Source: an uncultured Paracoccaceae bacterium (GTDB taxonomy: Bacteria > Pseudomonadota > Alphaproteobacteria > Rhodobacterales > Rhodobacteraceae). Taken from it: a stretch of 64,000 nucleotides of DNA. The translations under genes and the position numbers were made by a program. Shown here one piece after another: positions 35,697 through 42,651 of the stretch. The stretch lies in NCBI GenBank assembly GCA_947489445.1, contig CANLDN010000001.1:62001-126000 (forward strand). The letters run 5' to 3'. Positions within the stretch are counted from its first letter, which is position 1, and every line of letters begins with the position of its first letter. The notes under the pieces are model-generated. The model was given only the letters and a program-made list of their open reading frames with translations, ran no database searches and was not told the origin of the DNA.

Positions 35697-35995
35697 TGGC
35701 ACGTAGCTTCACACCCAAAGTCGTCACCGCCAACGCCCTGCTGGAAGGCGACGCCGTCTGGTTGACCGAAGACAACCGCTGGACCCGCGACATCCACGAG
35801 GCCGAACTGATCACCGACGAAGCGCACGGCGATCTGCGCCTGCTTGAGGCGCAAGCGCGCGCGGACGAAATCGCGGGCGCTTACCTGGCCGATGCCAAAC
35901 CCGGCGACGACGGCCCAGAGCCCACGCATTTTCGCGAAACCTTCCGCACACGCGGCCCATCAAACTATGCCCATGGCAAACAGGTAGAGCTTTAA
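35696..35995 (+). CDS. DUF2849 protein of the sulfite-reductase operon
   Basis: 99 residues: FTPKVVTANALLEGDAVWLT, HEAELITDEAHGDLRLLEAQ, then PEPTHFRETFRTRGPSNY. DUF2849 proteins are almost always found between cysG and cysI in alphaproteobacteria and have no tested function; a small accessory role in sirohaem delivery or electron transfer has been imagined but not shown. One-base overlap with cysG, two bases to cysI. Confidence 0.88.
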   Translation: MARSFTPKVVTANALLEGDAVWLTEDNRWTRDIHEAELITDEAHGDLRLLEAQARADEIAGAYLADAKPGDDGPEPTHFRETFRTRGPSNYAHGKQVEL

Positions 35996-35997
35996 TC

Positions 35998-37668
35998 ATG
36001 TATGTTTACAACGACTTCGACGAGGCCTTTGTCCGTTCCCGCGTGGCCCAATTCCGGGGCCAGGTGGAACGCCGCATCGACGGCTCCCTGACCGAGGACG
36101 AATTCAAGCCGCTCCGCCTGATGAACGGGCTTTACCTGCAATTGCACGCCTACATGCTGCGCGTCGCCGTCCCCTACGGCACGCTGAACAGCGCCCAGAT
36201 GCGCCAGCTGGCCTATATCGCGGACCGCTGGGACAATGGCTATGGCCATTTAACGACCCGCCAGAACATCCAGTATAACTGGCCGAAACTGCAGGACGTG
36301 CCTGATATGCTCGACGCGCTGGCCGATGTCGGCATGCACGCGATCCAGACCAGCGGCAACACGATCCGCAACGTGACCGCCGATCATTTCGCAGGTGCGG
36401 CCTCAGATGAGATCGAGGACCCGCGCCCCATCGCGGAACTCTTGCGCCAATGGTCCACCGACCACCAGGAATTCCAGTTCCTGCCACGCAAGTTCAAGAT
36501 TGCCGTGACCGGTGCCGAACAGGACCGTGCGGTGACGAAGGCCCACGATATCGGGTTACGCATGGTCCGCAACGACGCGGGCGAGCCGGGATTCGAGGTC
36601 ATCGTCGGTGGTGGACTTGGCCGCACGCCGATGGTCGGCAAGGTCCTGCGGGACTTCCTGCCCAAGGCAGATCTACTGCCTTATTGCGAGGCGATCGTCA
36701 GCGTTTACAACCTGCTGGGCCGCCGCGACAACAAATACAAGGCACGGATCAAGATCACGGTCCACGAAAACGGTCTGGAAAAAATCCAAGAACTTGTCGA
36801 GGAACGCTTTGCGGCGATCCGCGACGGGTTCTCTGGCCATGATCAGGCGTTACTGAAAGAGATAGAAGGGGCCTTTGCCCCGCCGACCTTCGTCACGAAA
36901 TCCACCGACGGTTACGAGGCCGCACGCCTTGCTAACCCCGCGTTCCGGTCTTGGTCCGACACCAATCTCTCCAAGCACAAGGCCGGCGGCTACGCCATCG
37001 TCAGCATCAGCATCAAGAAACACGGCGCCACCCCCGGCGACGCGACGTCTGATCAGATGCGGACGATGGCGGCCATTGCCGCAACATATGGGCATGACGA
37101 ATTACGGATCAGTCACGAGCAGAATGTGATCCTGCCCCATGTGCATAAATCCGACCTGCCAGCGGTCTACGCAGCTCTGCGCGCCGCCGACCTCGCCACC
37201 GCCAATATCGGTTTGGCGTCGGACATCATCGCCTGCCCCGGCATGGATTACTGCGCGCTGGCCACGGCCCGTTCGATCCCCATCGCGCAGGAAATCGCCA
37301 CGCGCTTTGATGAGCTCAAGATCGAACACGATATCGGCCAGCTAAAAATCAAGATCTCGGGCTGCATCAACGCCTGCGGGCATCACCATGTCGGTCATAT
37401 CGGCATCCTCGGCCTCGACCGGGCGGGCGTCGAAAACTACCAGATCACGCTGGGCGGTGACGGAACCGAAACAACCACCATCGGCGAACGCGCCGGCCCC
37501 GGCTTCAGCGCGGACGAGATCGTGCCCGCCATCGAACGGCTGGTCACGGGCTACATGGACCTGCGGACCGACGAAGACGAAACCTTCCTTCAGGCCTATC
37601 GCCGTCTCGGCATGGAGCCGTTCAAAGCCATCCTTTATCCAGCCGAGGACAAAGCCAATGCCGCTTAA
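35998..37668 (+). CDS. cysI: Sulfite reductase (ferredoxin-type sirohaem protein)
   Basis: 556 residues, a nitrite/sulfite reductase with the duplicated ferredoxin-like and 4Fe-4S/sirohaem domains. Cluster cysteines: IACPGMDYCALA (C-x5-C) and SGCINACGHHHVG (C-x3-C). The usual substrate-binding Arg/Lys regions (GHLTTRQNIQYNWPKLQDV, ETSGNTIRN-like block) are present. It reduces sulfite to sulfide with six electrons. No CysJ flavoprotein is nearby; a ferredoxin-NADP reductase gene closes the cluster. It overlaps cysH by 11 bp. Confidence 0.94.
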   Translation: MYVYNDFDEAFVRSRVAQFRGQVERRIDGSLTEDEFKPLRLMNGLYLQLHAYMLRVAVPYGTLNSAQMRQLAYIADRWDNGYGHLTTRQNIQYNWPKLQDVPDMLDALADVGMHAIQTSGNTIRNVTADHFAGAASDEIEDPRPIAELLRQWSTDHQEFQFLPRKFKIAVTGAEQDRAVTKAHDIGLRMVRNDAGEPGFEVIVGGGLGRTPMVGKVLRDFLPKADLLPYCEAIVSVYNLLGRRDNKYKARIKITVHENGLEKIQELVEERFAAIRDGFSGHDQALLKEIEGAFAPPTFVTKSTDGYEAARLANPAFRSWSDTNLSKHKAGGYAIVSISIKKHGATPGDATSDQMRTMAAIAATYGHDELRISHEQNVILPHVHKSDLPAVYAALRAADLATANIGLASDIIACPGMDYCALATARSIPIAQEIATRFDELKIEHDIGQLKIKISGCINACGHHHVGHIGILGLDRAGVENYQITLGGDGTETTTIGERAGPGFSADEIVPAIERLVTGYMDLRTDEDETFLQAYRRLGMEPFKAILYPAEDKANAA

Positions 37669-38377
37669 AGAACTCGCCGAACGCCGCAACATCCTGCACC
37701 GGAAATCCGACGCCCAGACCATCCTGCGCCACGCGCTTGACGATGTGCAGATCGGGCCGATTGCGCTGGTGTCCTCCTTCGGCGCCGAAAGCGTCGTGCT
37801 GCTGCACATGGTGGCCCAGATCGACACCGCGACGCCGGTGATCTTTCTGGATACCGAAATGCTGTTCCCCGAAACGCTGACCTATCAGCGCGAGGTCAGC
37901 GAGCAACTTGGCCTGACCGATCTGCGGGTGATCACCCCCGACAGAAACGCGGTCCTTGTCGAAGACGTGGACGGCATCCTGCATCAGGCCGATACCGACG
38001 CCTGCTGCGACCTGCGCAAGACACGGCCACTGGAAAACGCACTGCGCGATTTCGGCGGCTGGATCACCGGGCGCAAACGGTTCCAGGGTGGGCAGCGCGC
38101 AGCCCTGCCGCTGTTCGAAAAGGAAGGCCGCAAGATCAAGATCAATCCCTTGGCCGACTGGACCCCACAGGACATCGCCGCCTACATGACAAAACACGCC
38201 CTGCCCCGGCACCCGCTGGTGGCCCAGGGCTACCCTTCCATCGGCTGCATGCCCTGCACCACACGCGTCAGCGCGCACGAAGACCCGCGCGCAGGCCGCT
38301 GGCGCGACAGCGACAAGATCGAATGCGGGATCCATTTCGAAGACGGCAAGATCATCAGACCAGGAAAAGCAGCATGA
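37658..38377 (+). CDS. cysH: Adenylyl-sulfate (APS) reductase, 4Fe-4S type
   Basis: 239 residues from the ATG at 37658. PP-loop fold with LVSSFGAESVVLLHM, then DACCDLRKTRP and GCMPCTTRV: the CC...CxxC pairs that bind a 4Fe-4S cluster and mark APS rather than PAPS reductase. The C-terminal reactive Cys lies in IECGIHF. It converts APS directly to sulfite with thioredoxin. Starts inside the cysI end and its stop overlaps the DUF934 ATG by 4 nt. Confidence 0.93.
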   Translation: MPLKELAERRNILHRKSDAQTILRHALDDVQIGPIALVSSFGAESVVLLHMVAQIDTATPVIFLDTEMLFPETLTYQREVSEQLGLTDLRVITPDRNAVLVEDVDGILHQADTDACCDLRKTRPLENALRDFGGWITGRKRFQGGQRAALPLFEKEGRKIKINPLADWTPQDIAAYMTKHALPRHPLVAQGYPSIGCMPCTTRVSAHEDPRAGRWRDSDKIECGIHFEDGKIIRPGKAA

Positions 38378-38784
38378 GCGTGATCGTTACTGATACCGGG
38401 TTCAGCACCGACGACTGGACCGGCAGCTTCATCAGCCACGCAGATGCAGCGGCCAATGATTGCGACTATGCCATCGACCTGCCATCGGACACTGCACCCG
38501 ACGCGCTGACCGGGCTGACCAACGCCCCGATGATCCGTATCGACTTTCCATCATCTGCCGACGGGCGCGGCTTTACCCTTGCCGCCATGCTGCGGCGGGC
38601 CGGCTACAAGGGACGGCTGCGCGCGCGCGGTCATGTCCTTGCCGATCAATACGCGATGGCACGCCGCTCCGGCTTTGATGAGGTCGAAATCGACGATGCC
38701 CTCGCCGCCCGCCAGCCCGAAGACCAATGGCTCGCCCGCGCTGACTGGCAAAACCACAACTATCAGGCGCGCCTGCGCGGCTAG
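38374..38784 (+). CDS. DUF934 protein
   Basis: 136 residues from the ATG at 38374 (ATGA overlap with the cysH stop). DUF934 pattern: AIDLPSDTAPDALTGLTNAP, MIRIDFPSSADGRGFTLAAM, LRRAGYKGRLRARGHVLADQ, YAMARRSGFDEVEIDD. It always travels with cysI/cysH in proteobacteria, and a ferredoxin/electron-transfer helper role for sulfite reductase is suspected but unproven. Last gene of the cysG operon before a 67-bp gap with an FNR-like site. Confidence 0.9.
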   Translation: MSVIVTDTGFSTDDWTGSFISHADAAANDCDYAIDLPSDTAPDALTGLTNAPMIRIDFPSSADGRGFTLAAMLRRAGYKGRLRARGHVLADQYAMARRSGFDEVEIDDALAARQPEDQWLARADWQNHNYQARLRG

Positions 38785-38802
38785 GACCAAAGCACCCTTT
38801 CC

Positions 38803-38816
38803 CTGATCCAGATCAA
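38803..38816 (+). promoter_or_regulatory. FNR/FnrL-type box upstream of fpr
   Basis: CTGATccagATCAA, one mismatch from TTGAT-N4-ATCAA, the same CCAG spacer as the hemA box. It overlaps the first possible ATG of the fpr frame (38816), which argues for a later start. Confidence 0.55.
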
Positions 38817-38851
38817 TGACTAAGACGGAGGGCGGCCCCAAAACGGCTGCC

Positions 38852-39709
38852 ATGACACATATGACCGAGCAGAGACCCGTGACCCTAGACACCGCCAAAG
38901 CCGTCCCCACCCTGCCCGATGCGCAGACCGTGACGGACGTGCAGCACTACACCGACCGGCTGTTCAGCTTCCGCTGCACCCGCCCCGCCAGCTTGCGGTT
39001 CCGGTCGGGCGAATTCGTGATGATCGGCCTGATGGGCGACCCGCACCCCGAAACCGGCAAGCAAAAACCGCTGCTGCGCGCCTATTCCATCGCTTCGCCC
39101 AGCTGGGACGAGGAACTGGAATTCTATTCGATCAAGGTGCAGGACGGCCCGCTGACCTCCAAACTCCAGCACATCAAACCCGGCGATGAAATCATCCTGC
39201 GGCCCAAACCTGTGGGCACACTGGTCCACGACGCGCTCCTGCCCGGCAAACGGCTCTGGTTCTTTGCCACCGGCACCGGCTTCGCGCCCTTTGCCTCGCT
39301 CCTGCGCGAACCGCAAACCTATGAAGACTATGATGAAATCATCATCACCCATACCTGCCGCGAAGTGGGCGAACTGACCTATGGGCGCGACCTGATCGAA
39401 GCACTGAAAACCGACGAACTGCTCAACGAAGTGATCGGCGAAGGTTTCTGGAAAAAGATCAAATACTACCCGACCACCACCCGGGAAGAGAGTCCCAAGA
39501 TGGGGCGGATCACCGACCTGATGCGGTCCGGCGAAGTATTCACCGATCTCGGCCTGCCGCCCCTGTCACCCGAAACCGACAGGGCGATGATCTGCGGCAA
39601 TCTGGCATTTAATCTGGAACTGAAAGACATGCTTGAAGAATACGGACTGGTCGAAGGGGCCAATTCAAACCCACAACACTACGTGGTGGAAAAGGCGTTC
39701 CTGGACTAA
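38852..39709 (+). CDS. fpr: Ferredoxin--NADP+ reductase
   Basis: About 285 residues, bacterial class I FPR. FAD-binding RSGEFVMIGLMG, RAYSIASPSWDEELEFYSIK (RxYS), then NADP part FFATGTGFAPFASLLREPQT and TRAMICGN-like MICGNLAFNLELKDML. The C-terminus YVVEKAFLD is typical. I place the start at 38852 (MTHMTEQRPVTLDT) because an ATG at 38816 falls inside an FNR-like palindrome; 38861 is also possible and neither has a strong ribosome site. It can supply electrons from NADPH to ferredoxin for the ferredoxin-type sulfite reductase encoded next to it. Confidence 0.93.
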   Translation: MTHMTEQRPVTLDTAKAVPTLPDAQTVTDVQHYTDRLFSFRCTRPASLRFRSGEFVMIGLMGDPHPETGKQKPLLRAYSIASPSWDEELEFYSIKVQDGPLTSKLQHIKPGDEIILRPKPVGTLVHDALLPGKRLWFFATGTGFAPFASLLREPQTYEDYDEIIITHTCREVGELTYGRDLIEALKTDELLNEVIGEGFWKKIKYYPTTTREESPKMGRITDLMRSGEVFTDLGLPPLSPETDRAMICGNLAFNLELKDMLEEYGLVEGANSNPQHYVVEKAFLD

Positions 39710-39724
39710 GCCGACACACTAACG

Positions 39725-39760
39725 AAAAAGGGCCGCGTTATCGCTGACGCGGCCCTTTTT
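39725..39760. terminator. Bidirectional Rho-independent terminator
   Basis: Stem aaaaagggccgcgt / acgcggcccttttt (14 bp), 8-nt loop, poly-A/poly-T flanks on both sides. It ends fpr on the plus strand and the Ala-rich gene on the minus. Confidence 0.9.
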
Positions 39761-39772
39761 TGATTCGAAAGA

Positions 39773-40444
39773 CTACTGGCCCAAGAGCTGCTTGATCTGA
39801 TCAAGGACGGGTTGCAGCAGTTCTGGATTATCTTGGGCAGTGGTCAAGGCATTGCCCAATGTTGTCTTTTGCAGTGCCGACAGGTCAGAATTATCCAACA
39901 TTTCCATGACCTGGTCGGCGTCAAAACCGTCAACGGTCAGCGTATCGGCAGCCATTTCCATGACATCGTCACCGGCTTGTGCAGCTGCATCGGCTGCCCC
40001 TTCAAGCGCGTCTTGCGCCTCTTGGGTTGCGGTGGCCGCCGCGGCCTCTGCCGCAGCGTCGGCTTCGGCGGCGGCAGCTTCGGCCTCAGCGGCCGCCTGC
40101 GCTGCGGCTTCTTCAATTGCGGCCTGGGCAGCAGCGGCTTCCTCGGCGGCTTGCGCGGCCAGCGCCTCGGCTTCGGCGGCGGCTTCTTCAGCAGCTGCCT
40201 GTGCTGCGGCTTCTTCAGCGGCAGCGGCCTCAGCGGCAGCGGCTTCGGCCTCCGCCGCTTCCTCGGCGGCTTGCGCTGCTGCGGCCTCTGCAGCGGCGGC
40301 AGCATCAACAGCAGCCTGCTCCGCAGCCTGTGTCGCGCCTGTCAGGACACCAACCGCTGCAGAAGGACCACGTCCTTCAACGGCATATTGATATCCAAAA
40401 AAGCCCAAAACGGCGACAATGATCAAAATAGCAATTGCTCTCAT
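39773..40444 (-). CDS. Ala/Glu-rich membrane-anchored coiled-coil protein
   Basis: 223 residues from the ATG at 40444, where GGAAGG is 9 nt upstream (the ATG at 40453 touches it). One N-terminal membrane helix (MRAIAILIIVAVLGFFGYQY) is followed by about 110 residues made almost only of Ala, Glu and Gln (AAEAAAAQAAEEAAEAEAAA style), predicted to be a long helix or coiled coil in the periplasm, then a C-terminal folded part (ADTLTVDGFDADQVMEMLDN, SDLSALQKTTLGNALTTAQD). The repeat is low-complexity and slippage-prone. Function unknown; the TolA-like layout suggests an envelope spanner but is not proof. Confidence 0.7.
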   Translation of the reverse strand: MRAIAILIIVAVLGFFGYQYAVEGRGPSAAVGVLTGATQAAEQAAVDAAAAAEAAAAQAAEEAAEAEAAAAEAAAAEEAAAQAAAEEAAAEAEALAAQAAEEAAAAQAAIEEAAAQAAAEAEAAAAEADAAAEAAAATATQEAQDALEGAADAAAQAGDDVMEMAADTLTVDGFDADQVMEMLDNSDLSALQKTTLGNALTTAQDNPELLQPVLDQIKQLLGQ

Positions 40445-40643
40445 CGGTCTCATCCTTCCAAATAAATCGCTTTTGGGCCCCCACATGGACCTCGGGCCGG
40501 GATATGTCAGATGAGCCTCGAAAGGTGAAGGGAAAACGAAGTCAAAAATTGGCGATAAACCGCAGCTTTGCGGGTTGAAGACACCATGCCAGACGTTTAC
40601 CTTAGCTTCCACCTGTCACGGCAACAATCAAAGGATAAAGACC

Positions 40644-41189
40644 ATAGGACGCAGACCCCATAACGCGCCACCACAGCGCGACACAGGCCCCCGGATCAAT
40701 GACCGCATTCGCGGCCCTGAGATCAGATTGATCGGGGCAGATGGCGAAAATGTTGGTGTTGTGACACCAGAACGGGCAATGATCATGGCGGACGACGCAG
40801 GGTTGGACCTTGTCGAAATTTCGCCAAATGCCAATCCGCCGGTCTGCAAGATTATGGACTATGGCAAGTTCAAATACGAGACTCAGAAAAAGGAAGCCGA
40901 GGCGCGTAAAAAGCAAAAGATCATCGAAATCAAAGAGGTAAAGTTCCGCCCAAACACGGACAACCACGATTACGATGTGAAAATGCGCAACGTCTTCAAG
41001 TTTCTCGATAACGGCGACAAGGTGAAGATTACCCTGCGTTTCCGTGGCCGTGAAATGGCTCACCAGCAGCTTGGGCGTGAGTTGCTGGAACGTGTTGCCG
41101 AAGACACCAAAGAGGCCGGGCGCGTTGAAAACTTCCCCAAGATGGAAGGCCGGCAAATGGTGATGTTGATCGGGCCATTGCCAAAATAG
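40644..41189 (+). CDS. infC: Translation initiation factor IF-3, starting at ATA
   Basis: 181 residues, matching the usual ~180. IF3-N ([57 protein letters not shown]) and IF3-C ([39 protein letters not shown]). The frame has no ATG/GTG at the family start: ATA at 40644 follows AAAGGATAAAGACC (AAGGA about 8 nt upstream) and begins [16 protein letters not shown] at 40575 would add 23 unrelated residues. IF3 discriminates against non-canonical start codons, so an ATA start would give autoregulation, as with AUU in E. coli. Confidence 0.95.
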   Translation: MGRRPHNAPPQRDTGPRINDRIRGPEIRLIGADGENVGVVTPERAMIMADDAGLDLVEISPNANPPVCKIMDYGKFKYETQKKEAEARKKQKIIEIKEVKFRPNTDNHDYDVKMRNVFKFLDNGDKVKITLRFRGREMAHQQLGRELLERVAEDTKEAGRVENFPKMEGRQMVMLIGPLPK

Positions 41190-41211
41190 GTAAGACTTCG
41201 GAATAGACGAG

Positions 41212-41238
41212 CGCCCTGCAAAAAAGCGGGGCGTTTTT
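41212..41238 (+). terminator. Rho-independent terminator after infC
   Basis: Stem cgccctgc / gcggggcg (8 bp with one G-U), A-rich 6-nt loop, followed by TTTTT. It begins 22 bp after the infC stop. Confidence 0.85.
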
Positions 41239-41358
41239 CGTTTGGATATCATCCACCGATGATTTGTTGCGGCAAATCAAAGCCTTGGATCGGTCAACAT
41301 GAACAGCGCAAAAGCCTCGCTCACGTTTGATTTGACGGTTAATCCGCTGCGCATGTGG

Positions 41359-41386
41359 AAAGGCCCCCGCTACTGCAAGGGCCTTT
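41359..41386 (-). terminator. Hairpin terminating the 41392 gene
   Basis: Stem aaaggccc / gggccttt (8 bp), 12-nt loop, on the minus strand immediately after the stop of the small gene; the trailing T-run is only TTT. Confidence 0.5.
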
Positions 41387-41391
41387 GACGG

Positions 41392-41712
41392 TCAGGTCTG
41401 TGGGTTGGCTGCCGTATCGGCAATCACAACGGCCTGCACCCAGCCGCTGAATGGATCGTCGATATTGCCTGAACTGTCGCGCAGCAGGAAATCCGCAGCC
41501 ACGGTCACAGAATTTCCGCTGACGCTGGTATCAAGGTCGATTTCCTGCTCCAGCACATGGTGATCGCCATTGTCATAGCGGATGCGAAACCCTTTTAGCA
41601 TCGCCTCGGCCTTCTGCACCCGGGCCGGAAAACTCACCGTCTGCGACTCGCGCTGCTTTTGCCCGCGCGTTGAGTCGAAACGAATGTTGACCTGTCTCAT
41701 CTCAATAGCCAT
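41392..41712 (-). CDS. Unrecognised small protein downstream of the cox genes
   Basis: 106 residues from the ATG at 41712 (AAAGGAG 8 nt upstream). All-beta appearance: MRQVNIRFDSTRGQKQRESQ, TVSFPARVQKAEAMLKGFRI, RYDNGDHHVLEQEIDLDTSV, ADFLLRDSSGNIDDPFSGWV, QAVVIAD. Reminiscent of small beta-sandwich or H-type-lectin-like domains, without a motif I can rely on. Same strand as coxM, 136 bp away with likely its own promoter. Confidence 0.65.
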   Translation of the reverse strand: MAIEMRQVNIRFDSTRGQKQRESQTVSFPARVQKAEAMLKGFRIRYDNGDHHVLEQEIDLDTSVSGNSVTVAADFLLRDSSGNIDDPFSGWVQAVVIADTAANPQT

Positions 41713-41847
41713 TCGAAATACTCCTTTAAAAGAATGATGTTTTGATCCCGGCGAAATAACCGGTGACGACGTGACTATCATAATAACCACAAGAGGGCGC
41801 AGTAGGGATTTCCCTACTACGCCCCCGTGTTCTTTGATGACTGGTAA

Positions 41848-42639
41848 TCAGCCTGCGGCCGTCACCGCCCTACCCGTTATCACCTTGACCAAATGCGCCC
41901 GATACGCCGACGAACCATGCAAGTCAGAAATCATGCCATCCGCAGGCACGGATAACCCGTCCAACGCCGCAGCAGAGAAATCACCCGACAAAGCGGCCTC
42001 CGCCTCTGACCACCGAAAAACGCCTTCCTCCGATGCGCCGGTCACTGCGACGCGAACGCCATCCGCATATTTGGCAACAAACACACCTACCAGCGCAAAG
42101 CGCGACGCAGGCTGCACAAATTTCTGGTAATTCGCCTTCTCTGGAACAGGGAAACGCACCTCTGTGATCACTTCACCCTCATCAAGGGCGGTTGTGAACA
42201 TCCCTTGGAAATAATCATCCGCCGCAATCTCGCGAACATTTGTGATGATCGTGGCTCCCGATCCTAACGCCGCCGCCGGATAGCAGGCCGATGGATCGTT
42301 ATTCGCCAAGGACCCGCCAATTGTGCCGCGATTGCGAACAGCGGGGTCACCGATATGGCTGGCAAGCCCGGCCAGCCCGGGATAATGCGCCGCAGCCTCG
42401 CGTGCGACGGTCGCATGGGTCGTGGCACCGCCGATGCAAACCTCGCCCGCATCGCCCAAACATACACCCTGCATCTCGCCGATACCGGTCAGGCTGACCA
42501 AGGATGCGGGCATCGCCAGTCGCTGTTTCAGCGTGGGGATCAGGGTCTGCCCGCCCCCCAGCGCCTGGGCGTCTTCAGACTTTAACGCATTGACCGCATC
42601 GGCAATCGTGGAAGGCCGTTCAATTTCAAAAGCATACAT
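41848..42639 (-). CDS. coxM: Molybdenum hydroxylase medium (FAD) subunit
   Basis: 263 residues, the FAD-binding subunit of the CO-dehydrogenase/xanthine-dehydrogenase family. N-terminal YAFEIERPSTIADAVNALKS, the FAD loop LGGGQTLIPTLKQRLA (GGQ-type), second loop GGSLANNDPSACYPAAALG, and TEVRFPVPEKANYQKFVQPA. It passes electrons from the 2Fe-2S clusters of CoxS to FAD. It follows coxL by 12 bp. Confidence 0.93.
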   Translation of the reverse strand: MYAFEIERPSTIADAVNALKSEDAQALGGGQTLIPTLKQRLAMPASLVSLTGIGEMQGVCLGDAGEVCIGGATTHATVAREAAAHYPGLAGLASHIGDPAVRNRGTIGGSLANNDPSACYPAAALGSGATIITNVREIAADDYFQGMFTTALDEGEVITEVRFPVPEKANYQKFVQPASRFALVGVFVAKYADGVRVAVTGASEEGVFRWSEAEAALSGDFSAAALDGLSVPADGMISDLHGSSAYRAHLVKVITGRAVTAAG

Positions 42640-42651
42640 GAGTGGTCTCCC

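Noticed and set aside
39793..39806. TTGATctgATCAA inside the Ala-rich gene as an FNR box
   Set aside because: Spacer is 3 nt instead of 4 and it is inside coding sequence.
39840..40391. Plus-strand Ala/Ser-rich frame opposite the Ala/Glu-rich gene
   Set aside because: Mirror image of the low-complexity repeat; the minus frame has the start, ribosome site and membrane helix.
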